From Cyclobacterium roseum (GTDB taxonomy: Bacteria > Bacteroidota > Bacteroidia > Cytophagales > Cyclobacteriaceae), in contig NZ_WNKF01000009.1 of assembly GCF_010119225.1 (NCBI RefSeq), positions 62,001-126,000 of the forward strand: a DNA stretch of 64,000 bases, written 5' to 3'. The notes beneath the pieces are model-generated. The model was given only the letters and a program-made list of their open reading frames with translations. It made no database searches and was not told the DNA's origin. The stretch's first letter is position 1. Every line of letters begins with the position of its first letter. Made by a program: the position numbers and the translations under genes. Positions 29,293 through 38,728 of this stretch are shown piece after piece.

Positions 29293-30399
29293 TTATTGGA
29301 GTTGCACTTTAGCCCCCTGTCGGAGCTTCTGGATGCCCTCTACCACGATGTTCTGTCCGGCGTCCAGCCCTTCCCGAACCACTACTTCCGGTCCCAAAAC
29401 AGTTCCCAGGCTAAGCGTTTGCTGGGACACCGTGCTGTCGGCGGCGATCACATAGACAAAATATTCCCCCATTTGCTCGGTGACAGCCTTATAGGGAATC
29501 ACTACCTGCTCTCCATAATCCTGATTTACTACCTGCAGCATAGCGGTCATCCCAGGCACGAGCATGCCTTCCGGATTGGGAAACGCTACCCGCACGTTCA
29601 AGGTCCCGGACTGCCTTCCTACCGCCCGGTCCATGGTAACCAATTTTCCCGGATAGGGATAAACCGATTCATCACCCAACCGGAGCGTAAAAAGCGAATC
29701 GGGACTGCTTCCAGCATTCATCAGCCGGTTAAAGCGTGGAATTTCCTTTTCATTAATCACAAAGTCCACCTGAATCGGCCCGGAAGAAGAAATGGTATTC
29801 AGGAGTGGCTGTCCCGGAGAAACCTGGCCTCCCACCCGAACCTGGGAAATGCCCACCTGTCCGGCAAAGGGGGCCGTAATTAACGTGTATTGCAAATCGG
29901 TACCTGCAGAGGCTACCTGGGCTTCTGCCGCCTGAACCTGGGCCTCCGCCGCCAAAAGTTCCGCTCTGGCATTGTCCAGCACCTGTCTGGCAATGGCTTC
30001 TTTTTGATCCAACCGCTCGTACCGCTCCACGTCCTTTTCTACGCGGGCCAGATTTGCCTGCGCCGATGCGAGGGAGGCTTCCGCCTGATTTTTGGCAGCC
30101 AGGTATTTGCTCTGATCGATCTCGTACAGCTTTTGTCCCCGACTGACTTTCTGCCCGTCTTTTACAAAAATCTGCGTAACATAGCCGCTTACCTGAGGCC
30201 GGATTTCTACTTCATTGACGGCTACCAAGGTGGCCGGATAGTTGTCCAGACCGGTTACCGGCCTTGAGGCTACCTGATAGGTGCTGACCGATACAGGCGG
30301 TGGTGCCACAGCAGTTTGACCGCCAGAACCACCACAGCTTGACATGATCATTGCCAGGACAACTAACAGGACGAAAGAATTGCGTATCACATGTTTCAT
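29293..30399 (-). CDS. RND efflux membrane fusion protein (AcrA/HlyD type), lipoprotein
   Basis: 368 residues from ATG 30399, giving a lipoprotein signal (lipobox MSSC, then GGSGGQ). Contains the lipoyl-like half-motif EIRPQVSGYVTQIFVKDGQKVSRGQ, an alpha-helical hairpin rich in Ala/Glu/Gln (residues about 105-165), the second lipoyl half (TLITAPFAGQVGISQV) and a beta-barrel domain. It bridges the inner-membrane pump and the TolC-like channel in the periplasm. Overlap-free, 7 bases after the TolC stop. Confidence 0.94.
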   Translation of the reverse strand: MKHVIRNSFVLLVVLAMIMSSCGGSGGQTAVAPPPVSVSTYQVASRPVTGLDNYPATLVAVNEVEIRPQVSGYVTQIFVKDGQKVSRGQKLYEIDQSKYLAAKNQAEASLASAQANLARVEKDVERYERLDQKEAIARQVLDNARAELLAAEAQVQAAEAQVASAGTDLQYTLITAPFAGQVGISQVRVGGQVSPGQPLLNTISSSGPIQVDFVINEKEIPRFNRLMNAGSSPDSLFTLRLGDESVYPYPGKLVTMDRAVGRQSGTLNVRVAFPNPEGMLVPGMTAMLQVVNQDYGEQVVIPYKAVTEQMGEYFVYVIAADSTVSQQTLSLGTVLGPEVVVREGLDAGQNIVVEGIQKLRQGAKVQLQ

Positions 30400-30406
30400 T
30401 TTTGTA

Positions 30407-31744
30407 TCAAAGTGAAGTATTGATGGATGAAGGATTAATCTGACCCAGGGCCCGCATGAGGTCAAGCTTACTGGATAGCACCGTGAAAAGTGCCCGGTAA
30501 TGGTTCAACTGGGCCGTACGAAGCTCCGTTTCCGCTACGATAAGGTCTACGTAGGCTTTCACCCCTTCGTCATATTGCAGTTTGATGGTTTCATAGACTT
30601 CTCTGGCCAATTCCTTATTGGACTGAAGTGTCTTCCACTCATAATAGCTGGATTGATAGTCGGCCAGTGCCCGCTCGTATTCGGTAAACAGTTGCTTTTC
30701 AAAGTCCAGAAGACCGAGTTCCGCACGGTCCTGCTGCAGCCGGGCAATCTTGACTTCTTGCACTCGCTTGCCTCCTTGAAATAGTGGTATGGCCAGGGTC
30801 AGCCCTACCGAGGAAGTGGGAAACGACTGCCTGTATAGCCCGGAAAAATCCCGGTTAAAAAACAGGAAATTATAATTATAAAACCCATTTAGGGACGGGA
30901 TAAAGGCCCATTGCGCATACTTGGTGTTCAGCTCGGTTGTAGCCAATTGGGTCTTGGCCAATTGGTATTCCACCCGTTGCTCCAAACTAAAATCAAAGCC
31001 CTCCTCCCAATGGGCGGTTTGCTCCAGGGATTCATAAGCATAATTCAATGCCAGTTCCTCATCCTGTGGGAAACCCGCCAGTTCTTTAAGGTAAGCATAC
31101 TTGGCACTGAGCGATGCATTCACCCTGTTGCGGTCACTTTTAAGGTTGGCCAGGCTAATACTTGCACGCTGGAAATCGGTTTTGTCTACCAACCCGGCCT
31201 CATACCTGCTTTTCGCGTCCAGGTATTGCTTTTCCTGCCGAACCATGTTTTCATCCAAAACCCGGATTTGCTCGTATGTCAGCAGGATATCGTAATAAGC
31301 CTTGGCAACAATCACCACCGTATTGATGCGGTTGGTTTCCAGTGACTGACTCAATTCCTCCTTTACCAGCCCGGCACCCCGGTAGGCAAAAAACTGATCC
31401 CGGTCAAACAAGGTCTGGGTAGCGGAGAAATTAAAGTTACTGGCAAAGGGCTGACCAAACGTAATCAACTCATCGCCGATAGGCTGCGTTTGGAGTTTGA
31501 GATTGTTGGTGAGTTGATAGTTCGCACTGACCTGAGGGAGCCAACCCGACAGGCTGGATTTGATCTGGCGCTCCCCGATCTGCTGATCCAACTCGGACTG
31601 CTGCACTCCGGGACTATTTTGCAAAGCAAAATCCACCAACTCGGGTAGCGTTAATCCATTCGTCTGAATGGAGTCGGACTGAGCATTCACTTCCGGAGCA
31701 ATCCCCAGAAACAGAAGAAGGAGAAGGTTGAGGTAATTGTTCAT
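30407..31744 (-). CDS. TolC family outer-membrane efflux protein
   Basis: 445 residues from ATG 31744 (MNNYLNLLLLLFLGIAPEVNAQ, Sec signal). Two repeats of long amphipathic helices (for example RQEKQYLDAKSRYEAGLVDKT and EYERALADYQSSYYEWKTLQSN) and short beta strands form the trimeric channel-tunnel. Exports substrates across the outer membrane for the RND pump encoded downstream. Starts 28 bases after the TetR stop, so it is probably co-transcribed with the repressor. Confidence 0.92.
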   Translation of the reverse strand: MNNYLNLLLLLFLGIAPEVNAQSDSIQTNGLTLPELVDFALQNSPGVQQSELDQQIGERQIKSSLSGWLPQVSANYQLTNNLKLQTQPIGDELITFGQPFASNFNFSATQTLFDRDQFFAYRGAGLVKEELSQSLETNRINTVVIVAKAYYDILLTYEQIRVLDENMVRQEKQYLDAKSRYEAGLVDKTDFQRASISLANLKSDRNRVNASLSAKYAYLKELAGFPQDEELALNYAYESLEQTAHWEEGFDFSLEQRVEYQLAKTQLATTELNTKYAQWAFIPSLNGFYNYNFLFFNRDFSGLYRQSFPTSSVGLTLAIPLFQGGKRVQEVKIARLQQDRAELGLLDFEKQLFTEYERALADYQSSYYEWKTLQSNKELAREVYETIKLQYDEGVKAYVDLIVAETELRTAQLNHYRALFTVLSSKLDLMRALGQINPSSINTSL

Positions 31745-31772
31745 CGATAATGATTGGTTTAAAAAAGAAGCA

Positions 31773-32351
31773 TTAATGGTTTTTAATCCCATCCCAAACC
31801 ATTTGGGGGATTTGCGTCAGCTCCCCTTTCACAGACTGGGTTTTGGATTCAAAATAGGTAAGGTATCGAACTAGGGAAATAACACTACCGATCACCATTA
31901 TGGCCAGAATCTGAGGGCTAAGGGGTTTTAATGCCCCTACCGCAACCCCCTGCTCAAAAAACTTCCCCAACCAGGCTCCCCAAAGGTCCGTAGATTGTTG
32001 AAGTTCGGGCGTATTATAGGGGCTGCTGACGAATTGCTCCATAAAACTTTGAAATGCAGGTTTGGAAAGGTATAGCGAAGTAAGGTGATCCCAAAAGGCG
32101 AAAAACCGCTGCTGAAATGGGAGCTCCGGATTGTCTTTAGTCGAAACCTCGGCCAGTACCTTGAGCTTTACGTATTTATATAGTTCCAGGATCATTTCAT
32201 CTTTACTGTTAAAATAAGTATACACGGTACCAGCCGCCACCCCGGCTTCCCTGGCGACCCTGCTCACAGGGGTACCATGAAATCCATGCACCCGGATCAG
32301 CTCCAGCGCACTTTCAAATAACAGGGTTTTCTTATCTTGAATTGGTTCCAT
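31773..32351 (-). CDS. TetR/AcrR family repressor of the RND operon
   Basis: 192 residues from ATG 32351; the upstream TTG frame is ignored because the palindromic operator overlaps it. N-terminal helix-turn-helix is clear: LFESALELIRVHGFHGTPVSRVAREAGVAAGTVYTYFNSKDEM. The C-terminal ligand domain is helical and variable. First gene of the run TetR - TolC - MFP - RND, and immediately downstream of an 18-bp palindrome, so autorepression and ligand-induced expression of the pump are expected. Confidence 0.93.
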   Translation of the reverse strand: MEPIQDKKTLLFESALELIRVHGFHGTPVSRVAREAGVAAGTVYTYFNSKDEMILELYKYVKLKVLAEVSTKDNPELPFQQRFFAFWDHLTSLYLSKPAFQSFMEQFVSSPYNTPELQQSTDLWGAWLGKFFEQGVAVGALKPLSPQILAIMVIGSVISLVRYLTYFESKTQSVKGELTQIPQMVWDGIKNH

Positions 32352-32360
32352 TTGAGCTAG

Positions 32361-32378
32361 TGAATGAACGTTCAATCA
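32361..32378. promoter_or_regulatory. TetR-type operator palindrome
   Basis: TGAATGAACGTTCAATCA is an 18-base palindrome, perfect except for one base in each arm (TGAxTGAACGTTCAxTCA). It lies 10 bases upstream of the TetR start codon, the classic place for autoregulation. By established pattern TetR/AcrR dimers bind such sites. Confidence 0.75.
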
Positions 32379-32526
32379 ATTTTAGTATAAGAAGGTTCCC
32401 GGATCGCTGCTTTTTTTGCATCTTTAGGTAAATGTCGGGTGAATGCCGGGCGAATTCCGAGCCTATTTCGCTAACATGTTGCTTTTTTACCCTGAAATTG
32501 CCCTGACAAAATAAAGTTACAACGCT

Positions 32527-33288
32527 ATGAAACAGCCATCATTAGGAATTAAAATTGCCGGATTAAGAAAAGCCAAGGGCATCACTCAGGAGGATTTGGT
32601 CGAACGCTGCAACCTAAATGTCAGAACCCTTCAGCGAATCGAAGCGGGGGAAGTACAGCCCCGATCACATACCATTAAAGCACTTTTTGAAGCCCTGGGT
32701 CATTCCTGGGAGGAAGAGTCAATAAAGGCTAATTCTGAAATCCTATCTCCCGTGTTTATTTACCTGGCAATGGCCTCTGGAATTATTTATTTCTTTCTCG
32801 CCTATTTCGATATCGCCATGGAAATCGAATGGATGGAAACCGATGAGAAAATGGTTTCTTACCCGCTGGTACTGATTAAAGTTTTTACATTTCTAACCTA
32901 CACCGGATTCCTTTTGGGCTGGCTGGCTTTGGAAAAACACTTCCCAAATTTCATCCTGAGGATTGCCTTATGGGTGATGATTGGTAGTAATTTGATCTGG
33001 TATTGCTTTGACCTGTTTGCCATCTTCTCCCCTCAGCTATCCATGGAATCTTACTATCTGGTTAAAGTCATGGGGTTTGGTGCCGCGTATGCCTTCCTGG
33101 GCGCAGGGTATTTGGGATATGGAGAGCCCTGGGGAACCATAACAAAAGTGATCGGGGCGCTGGGATTAGTTGCTGGAATTTTTCTTTTTTCCGGGTTTGC
33201 TGTAATCCTGGGCCTGATACCGTTGACCCTATTTGAGTTAGGCCAAATCGCTCTGATGGTTTGGGGAATCAAATCGTTAAAAACATAG
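32527..33288 (+). CDS. XRE-family helix-turn-helix protein with membrane domain
   Basis: 253 residues. N-terminal DNA-binding HTH of the cro/C1 type (LGIKIAGLRKAKGITQEDL, RCNLNVRTLQRIEAGEVQPR) at about residues 8-65, then a short linker and six to seven hydrophobic segments (SPVFIYLAMASGIIYFFLAYF, FLTYTGFLLGWLALE, ILRIALWVMIGSNLIWY, VMGFGAAYAFLGAG, VIGALGLVAGIFLFSGFAV). Such a DNA-binding domain tethered to the membrane suggests sensing of membrane state. Target unknown. Its stop codon lies in the stem of a strong hairpin. Confidence 0.85.
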   Translation: MKQPSLGIKIAGLRKAKGITQEDLVERCNLNVRTLQRIEAGEVQPRSHTIKALFEALGHSWEEESIKANSEILSPVFIYLAMASGIIYFFLAYFDIAMEIEWMETDEKMVSYPLVLIKVFTFLTYTGFLLGWLALEKHFPNFILRIALWVMIGSNLIWYCFDLFAIFSPQLSMESYYLVKVMGFGAAYAFLGAGYLGYGEPWGTITKVIGALGLVAGIFLFSGFAVILGLIPLTLFELGQIALMVWGIKSLKT

Positions 33289-33315
33289 GTCCCGGGCAGT
33301 GCCCGGGACCTATGT
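33283..33315. terminator. strong bidirectional terminator
   Basis: Perfect 15-base arms beginning ACATAGGTCCCGGGC with a 3-base loop, containing the stop codon of the XRE gene. On the minus strand it is followed by TTTTTAAC, so it best serves the convergent response-regulator gene, but it will also affect the plus-strand transcript. Confidence 0.8.
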
Positions 33316-33356
33316 ACTTTCGATCAAAAATTAATCTTAAACCCTACAAAAAGACT

Positions 33357-33716
33357 TCAATTCCGGAAAATCTCCGGGATGCTTTCCTTAACGGATAGTT
33401 TGGAAAGAAATTTCTTTACTTTATTGTTTGCATTGGCTTTTTCACGGTCAGTCTTATCCAGGGAGCCGCTTAAAATATAAATTTCAGAGCCTACTATTTC
33501 TGCATTAAACCGATCCAAAAAATCCCATCCACTCATCTGAGGCATGATCAGATCGAGAAATAAGTACTGTGGACGGATTTCCTTTACCTTAATCAAGGCC
33601 TCTGTCGCTGAATAGAAAGTGTGAATCCGATAGGGGCCGTTTACACTTTTACGAATGAATTTTTCCGTAACAAATGTGCTTACCCTGTCGTCGTCAACCA
33701 AAACAATATCTACCAT
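33357..33716 (-). CDS. single-domain response regulator (CheY-like)
   Basis: 119-residue receiver domain: acidic pair in VDIVLVDDDRVS, phospho-acceptor Asp in LFLDLIMPQMSGWDFLD (residue about 55), Ser/Thr in IYILSGSLDKTD and Lys in KFLSK. No output domain follows, so it may pass phosphate to, or interact with, an unknown partner. No histidine kinase is nearby. It is a solitary gene with its own promoter candidate. Confidence 0.93.
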   Translation of the reverse strand: MVDIVLVDDDRVSTFVTEKFIRKSVNGPYRIHTFYSATEALIKVKEIRPQYLFLDLIMPQMSGWDFLDRFNAEIVGSEIYILSGSLDKTDREKANANNKVKKFLSKLSVKESIPEIFRN

Positions 33717-33758
33717 TGAAATACAATTATTACACTACAAAAAACAAATAGATTAGTA

Positions 33759-33790
33759 CAAACATAAAATAAAAATCAAACACCTCCAAA
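33759..33790 (-). promoter_or_regulatory. candidate promoter TTTG-N20-TATGTTTG
   Basis: On the minus strand TTTG (33787-33790) and TATGTTTG (33759-33766) match the Bacteroidota -33/-7 consensus with a 20-base spacer, about 43 bases before the response-regulator start. Confidence 0.55.
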
Positions 33791-33942
33791 AATCAGAGCG
33801 TTTTTTTATCATTTTTTATGCGTTTCAGATATTGTTTTTTGTATTTAACCCCAATGGAGGCAAGCTATCCCGGCCGGACCCTGGAAGTTAAAGCGTCTAG
33901 TAGACGGAAAAAACATGTCAAAAAACCGGCAAAGATCGCATG

Positions 33943-34818
33943 CTAAAAATTTAAATTTTGGCTTACAAGCTTTTTGAGGTACTCTCCGTAGCCGCTTTTC
34001 CCCAGTTTTTCGGCTGATTCCAGTAATTTTTCCTGATTAATAAATCCATTTCGATAAGCAATCTCTTCGATGCAGCCTATTTTCAGCCCCTGCCGTTCCT
34101 CTATGACTTCCACAAACTGGGCTGCCTGTAGCAGGGACTGATGGGTGCCGGTATCCAGCCAGGCCGTTCCCCGATTCAGAATGGCTACGTTAAGCTTGTC
34201 TTTCTTCAGGTACACATTATTAATGTCCGTAATTTCCAATTCACCTCTGCTGCTGGGACGGATGTTTTTGGCAATTTCCACCACTTCATTATCGTAAAAA
34301 TACAAACCGGGCACCGCAAAATTTGATTTTGGAGAAGTCGGCTTCTCTTCGATGCTAAGCACCTTGTAATCCGCATCAAACGCCACTACTCCGTATCGTT
34401 GGGGGTCGTTGACATGATAGGCAAATACCACACCCCCTTCCGGATCCGTATGTTCTTTTAAGGTGCGGTACAAGCCGGTCCCATAAAAAATATTGTCTCC
34501 CAGTATCAAAGCCACCTTGTCATTGCCGATAAATTTCTCCCCAATAATAAAGGCCTGGGCCAGCCCCTCGGGCTTGGGCTGAATGGCAAACTGAAAATCG
34601 CAGCCAACCTGACTACCATCCCCCAGTAATTTCCGAAACGCATCGTGATCTTCCGGAGTAGTGATGATCAAAATTTCCCGAATGCCCGCCATCATCAGGA
34701 CGGACAGGGGGTAATAGATCATGGGCTTGTCGTAAACCGGCATCAACTGTTTGCTAACAGCAATGGTTAAGGGATAAAGGCGTGTGCCGGAACCCCCAGC
34801 TAAAATAATTCCTTTCAT
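33943..34818 (-). CDS. rfbA: glucose-1-phosphate thymidylyltransferase
   Basis: 291 residues. Makes dTDP-glucose from dTTP and glucose-1-phosphate, the first step towards dTDP-L-rhamnose for surface glycans. Visible motifs: [14 protein letters not shown] (nucleotide binding), [43 protein letters not shown] and [13 protein letters not shown]. Length typical for RfbA/RmlA. Solitary: rfbB, rfbC and rfbD are not adjacent. Confidence 0.96.
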   Translation of the reverse strand: MKGIILAGGSGTRLYPLTIAVSKQLMPVYDKPMIYYPLSVLMMAGIREILIITTPEDHDAFRKLLGDGSQVGCDFQFAIQPKPEGLAQAFIIGEKFIGNDKVALILGDNIFYGTGLYRTLKEHTDPEGGVVFAYHVNDPQRYGVVAFDADYKVLSIEEKPTSPKSNFAVPGLYFYDNEVVEIAKNIRPSSRGELEITDINNVYLKKDKLNVAILNRGTAWLDTGTHQSLLQAAQFVEVIEERQGLKIGCIEEIAYRNGFINQEKLLESAEKLGKSGYGEYLKKLVSQNLNF

Positions 34819-35068
34819 AAAAACATAATTGATTTCAAAATTATACTGAATCAGCTCAAAATCTAAAATAGTAGGGGCAGGGGAAATTCCGCAAGCAACC
34901 CGGATGTACCTGTTCCAAACCCTACCCGTGTCTAAAATAGGTAATATTTCCTTCCTACTAAAATTTCTCCTCTAATTCATCCATTTTTTGTGCTTAAATT
35001 CAATTTATCCGTAAGAAATGGTAATTTTAACCGTTACTACCTGTACCCAATCAACATTAAAGCAGACG

Positions 35069-35788
35069 ATGAAAAAAATCCTTTCCACAATCCCTTTCCT
35101 GCTTGCAGCAGCCCTGTTTTTCCCATTTACGGTTTCAAGTCAAAATTTTTACAAGGAAAAGGTTTCAAGAAACCAGTACTATCAAGTCGGATTGGGTCTG
35201 GGAGCCATGTATGCGGATAACGCTGGTCGGTTTCGGGGATTGGATGTCAAGACGGGTCCTGCGGTTTCCTTGACCTACGGCCGAAAAATCCACTCCAATA
35301 TCAATCTGAATGCTAACCTGGGCTACCAACACACGCGGAGTCAGGATCAGGACTATTTTACCCCTCAGGTCATTGATACCTGGCGAAGTACCGGTCAAGC
35401 CGTTGGCAGCAAAAACAACATGATCTACCTGGACCTGATGCCTACGCTCCATATTTTCGGTTCTGAAAACCATACTCAGCGCAAACGAGTGAACGTATAT
35501 ATGGGGACTGGATTGGGCCTACTACTCAATTTAAACGAGGAAACCCGGCTGGAAGCCAATGGGCCTGCCAGGAGCAATAACTCCCGGATCGTGGGATACA
35601 TTCCTGTCAAAGGGGGTCTTAGTTATCGCTTAAACCTGTATACAGATATCGCCTTCGAAGGAAACCTGCTGATGACTTTTTCAGACCAACTAGACGGTAA
35701 CGAAGGGTTTAACCGCTTCAATGACTATCCGGTTTCCGGACAGCTTATATTCAGGCATTACCTCAATCCGCTAAAAGGCTACGATTAA
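35069..35788 (+). CDS. outer-membrane beta-barrel protein
   Basis: 239 residues from ATG 35069, giving signal MKKILSTIPFLLAAALFFPFTVSSQ. The mature part alternates strands with aromatic residues (YYQVGLGLGAMYADNAGRFR, GPAVSLTYGRKIHSNINLN, INLNANLGYQHTRSQ), a pattern of small eight-stranded porin-like barrels (PF13505/13568 type). Ends SGQLIFRHYLNPLKGYD. Function unknown; it stands alone. Confidence 0.75.
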   Translation: MKKILSTIPFLLAAALFFPFTVSSQNFYKEKVSRNQYYQVGLGLGAMYADNAGRFRGLDVKTGPAVSLTYGRKIHSNINLNANLGYQHTRSQDQDYFTPQVIDTWRSTGQAVGSKNNMIYLDLMPTLHIFGSENHTQRKRVNVYMGTGLGLLLNLNEETRLEANGPARSNNSRIVGYIPVKGGLSYRLNLYTDIAFEGNLLMTFSDQLDGNEGFNRFNDYPVSGQLIFRHYLNPLKGYD

Positions 35789-35864
35789 CAATTATTTTTC
35801 CATAAGGGAACTAAACGACGAAAATCGGGATTATTACATGTATATACACATAAATAATCCAATT

Positions 35865-36878
35865 ATGACAGCAATACTTAAAGCCATCCGACCATTGGGA
35901 TTTCACTGGCAAACACAAGATCCGTTTTTATTCTGTGCCCATCATCAGGATGTGTTTCCGGAAGGAACGCCGGACATGGCCCCATTGACTGGTCTGAATG
36001 GAAGACAGATCGGTCAGGATTTTTCAGGACAAGATGGCTGGAGCATGTACCATGGAAGCAAGGTACCCGGTTTTCCAGCCCACCCCCATAAGGGTTTTGA
36101 GACGGTTACCATTGTAGAGGAAGGGCTGGTAGACCATTCTGACTCCCTGGGAGCTGCCGGAAGGTTTGGCAATGGAGATACCCAGTGGATGACCGCCGGG
36201 AAGGGAGTGATGCATTCGGAGATGTTTCCCCTGCTAAATGAGCAGCGTAAAAACCCCCTGCACTTGTTTCAGATCTGGCTCAATCTACCTCAGGCAAATA
36301 AAAACGTGCCGGCGCATTTTAAAATGATGTGGAACGAGGATATTCCTGTAAAGGTTGTCCGGGATGAGCAGGGAAAGGCCAGTCATTTTAAGCTAATCGC
36401 AGGGCAGTTTGGTGACATGAAGGCCTTGGCTCCTGCTCCGGATTCTTATGCGGCTGATCCCGCCAATGAGGTAGCCATCTGGCTGATTACGGCCGAGCCA
36501 GGAGCCCAATTCACCCTTCCAGAAGTAGGAGCGGCCACAGATAGAAGTCTCTTCTTCTATGCAGGAGACCAGATGGAGACGGCGGGAGAACGTATCTCAA
36601 AGGAACACTCCATCGATCTGGCCGGGGGGAATGCCTTGGACGTACGTAATGGAAACGAAACGGGGTATTTTCTCTATTTGCAGGGAAAACCCCTGGGCGA
36701 GAAAGTGGTGCAGCACGGCCCCTTTGTCATGAACAGCAATCAGGAAATCCAGGAAGCCGTATACGAATTCCAACGAACCCAATTTGGGGGATGGCCCTGG
36801 AAAACCCACGAACATACTCATCCTAAAGAAAGAGGGCGCTTTGCCATTCACGCCGATGGCAGAGAGGAAATAAAATAA
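35865..36878 (+). CDS. pirin family protein
   Basis: About 337 residues from ATG 35865 (MTAILKAIRP); an in-frame ATG at 35838 adds nine residues. Two cupin domains; metal ligands of pirin in PAHPHKGFETVTIV (HPH), the Glu-type EEGLVDHSDSLGAAG and GKGVMHSEM. Some pirins act as quercetinases (dioxygenases) or redox-sensing cofactors. Cytosolic. No obvious partner; convergent with the TIM-barrel gene via a shared terminator. Confidence 0.9.
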   Translation: MTAILKAIRPLGFHWQTQDPFLFCAHHQDVFPEGTPDMAPLTGLNGRQIGQDFSGQDGWSMYHGSKVPGFPAHPHKGFETVTIVEEGLVDHSDSLGAAGRFGNGDTQWMTAGKGVMHSEMFPLLNEQRKNPLHLFQIWLNLPQANKNVPAHFKMMWNEDIPVKVVRDEQGKASHFKLIAGQFGDMKALAPAPDSYAADPANEVAIWLITAEPGAQFTLPEVGAATDRSLFFYAGDQMETAGERISKEHSIDLAGGNALDVRNGNETGYFLYLQGKPLGEKVVQHGPFVMNSNQEIQEAVYEFQRTQFGGWPWKTHEHTHPKERGRFAIHADGREEIK

Positions 36879-36890
36879 AAATCGTTCAAA

Positions 36891-36918
36891 AAAACCGGCG
36901 AATTCCTTCGCCGGTTTT
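36891..36918. terminator. bidirectional terminator between convergent genes
   Basis: Arms AAAACCGGCGAA and TTCGCCGGTTTT with a 4-base loop, followed by T's on both strands. It lies 12 bases after the pirin stop and 5 bases from the stop of the TIM-barrel gene. Confidence 0.85.
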
Positions 36919-36923
36919 TTTTA

Positions 36924-37793
36924 TTATTTCACGTAATTTGAGTTTGCCAGGTATTCGTAGCTCATGGCCACACTTTTTACCGGTTCAAAATTATAACGTT
37001 CCACCTCCACGTAGTACCCCTTCATTCCCTGAGCGTAAGCGGCTTTGAATATGGGCGCGAAATCCATGGTACCGCTTTGCCCGATCTCCTCTTCGTCTTT
37101 GATGTGTAGCAATGGAAACCTACCCGAATATTTATTCAGATAATCTACTGGATCGTAGCCCCCTTTGGTGGCCCAGTAAACGTCGAGTTCCATGCAAAAA
37201 AGGTCGGGATCGGTATTTTCAAGCATAAAATCATACATTACCTTTCCCTCTATTTTTTCAAACTCCCGGGCGTGATTATGAAATCCGAACTGAAGATCGT
37301 ATTCCTTAGCGATGTATCCTACCTGATTGTAATAGGTACACCAGGTCTCCAATTCCCTCAAGGTGTCCGGTTTGGGCATGGATGGTTTTATCAGGAATTC
37401 GGCTCCTACGGCAGCATGCGCATCCGCGGCCTGCTTCCACCAGTCCATGGCTGCCGTGTGATTGGCACCCGAAAAATCCCTGGGGCCACCCACGTGGGCA
37501 CTTTGCATGTGCATGCCCAGATCCATCACCATTTTCTTTATCTCTTTTGGAGAAGATCCGTATATCTTCCCATCAGCATAGTTGGCTGCCTCCAGCTTTT
37601 TAAAGCCAATATCCGCTACTTGCTTTAATATTCCCGGGACATTGCCTTTAATATCCTCCCTTAAGGAATACAATTGCAGCCCGATTTGCTTGCTGGCCGG
37701 AGCCGCCCCCAACCAGTGGGTACTACTGGCGGTAGCCAGACTGAGTAAACCCAGTTTTTTCAAAAATGATCTTCGCTGATAGGTAGTTTGCAT
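36924..37793 (-). CDS. Tat-exported sugar phosphate isomerase/epimerase-like TIM barrel
   Basis: 289 residues. Starts with a twin-arginine signal (RRSFLKKLGLLSLATASS) and then the PF01261 barrel: QIGLQLYSLREDIKGN, LGMHMQSAHVGGPRDF, DLQFGFHNHAREFEK (the His-Asn-His metal pattern), FCMELDVYWATKGG, LLHIKDEEE and GMKGYYVEVERY. Tat export implies folding with a cofactor or metal in the cytoplasm. Such exported barrels in Bacteroidota are linked by family knowledge to 3-keto-glycoside processing; a DUF1080 gene lies 2.2 kb away at 40014, so a link is plausible but not shown. Confidence 0.9.
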   Translation of the reverse strand: MQTTYQRRSFLKKLGLLSLATASSTHWLGAAPASKQIGLQLYSLREDIKGNVPGILKQVADIGFKKLEAANYADGKIYGSSPKEIKKMVMDLGMHMQSAHVGGPRDFSGANHTAAMDWWKQAADAHAAVGAEFLIKPSMPKPDTLRELETWCTYYNQVGYIAKEYDLQFGFHNHAREFEKIEGKVMYDFMLENTDPDLFCMELDVYWATKGGYDPVDYLNKYSGRFPLLHIKDEEEIGQSGTMDFAPIFKAAYAQGMKGYYVEVERYNFEPVKSVAMSYEYLANSNYVK

Positions 37794-37976
37794 GGTTATT
37801 TGGTTACAGTTGAGGTAATCACACCTTAATAAAGGATAAAGCTAGCTAGAATTTATGTTTTTAGGAATGAATATTTTTGTTTTCGCATTTTAAACCTTCG
37901 AAGCAGGGGAATCAGGCTAATTTTTGCTAACTTGTATCGCCAAAATAAAATTTTGTTGGATACTAAATAGTTTTGA

Positions 37977-38723
37977 ATGGAAATATTAGGATTGGATATA
38001 GGGGGGTCTGGAATCAAAGCCGCCCCGGTAAATATCGAAACCGGGGAATTGACAGCAGAGAGGTTCAGGGTCCCTACACCCATACCTACCAAACCGGGAA
38101 GCGTGGCAGAGGCCGTGCAGACCTTGGTGAACCATTTTGAATGGACAGGCCCCATAGGCTGTGGGTTCCCTACGGTGGTGAACAACGGTCGCTGCATGAC
38201 CAAAAGTAACATCCACAAAAGCTGGGTGGGCGTTCAGGTGGATCGGCTGTTTTCCGAAAAAACAGGGCTTCCGGTCACTGTGATCAATGATGCCGACGCT
38301 GCCGGCCTGGCTGAAATGACCTTTGGTGCAGGCAGTGGAAAAACGGGACTGGTCGTAACCGTTACCATCGGCACCGGACTGGGTACCGGCGTATTTTATA
38401 ATGGTCAATTGATTCCCAATTTCGAATTGGGCCGTATCTATTATAAAAACGGACAGATTATCGAATATTTTGCCGCTGACTCGGCCCGAAAGAACGAAAA
38501 CCTTAGCTACAAAACCTGGGGGAAGCGCTTCAATAAATTCCTGAAACATACGGTGCGGATTATTTCTCCAGATTTGTTTATATTGGGAGGAGGGGCCAGC
38601 AAAAAGCTGGATAAATTTGAAAACGAGATCACCATCGATGTTCCGGTAATCGTCGCAGAAAATAAAAACGAAGCAGGAATTATCGGAGCCGCCATGGCAG
38701 CATACTTAAAATTAAATCCATAG
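37977..38723 (+). CDS. polyphosphate glucokinase (ROK fold)
   Basis: 248 residues. ROK-like kinase: phosphate loop LGLDIGGSGIKAA, the acidic active-site stretch VINDADAAGLAEM, TIGTGLGTGVF, LFILGGGASKK. The region FELGRIYYKNGQIIEYFAA followed by a Lys-rich patch is the PPGK-type polyphosphate site. Phosphorylates glucose with polyphosphate or ATP. A TAGTTTTG box sits at 37968, only 1 base before the start codon, so transcript start and translation start may be close. Followed 5 bases later by the phosphotriesterase-like gene. Confidence 0.9.
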   Translation: MEILGLDIGGSGIKAAPVNIETGELTAERFRVPTPIPTKPGSVAEAVQTLVNHFEWTGPIGCGFPTVVNNGRCMTKSNIHKSWVGVQVDRLFSEKTGLPVTVINDADAAGLAEMTFGAGSGKTGLVVTVTIGTGLGTGVFYNGQLIPNFELGRIYYKNGQIIEYFAADSARKNENLSYKTWGKRFNKFLKHTVRIISPDLFILGGGASKKLDKFENEITIDVPVIVAENKNEAGIIGAAMAAYLKLNP

Positions 38724-38728
38724 ACTTC

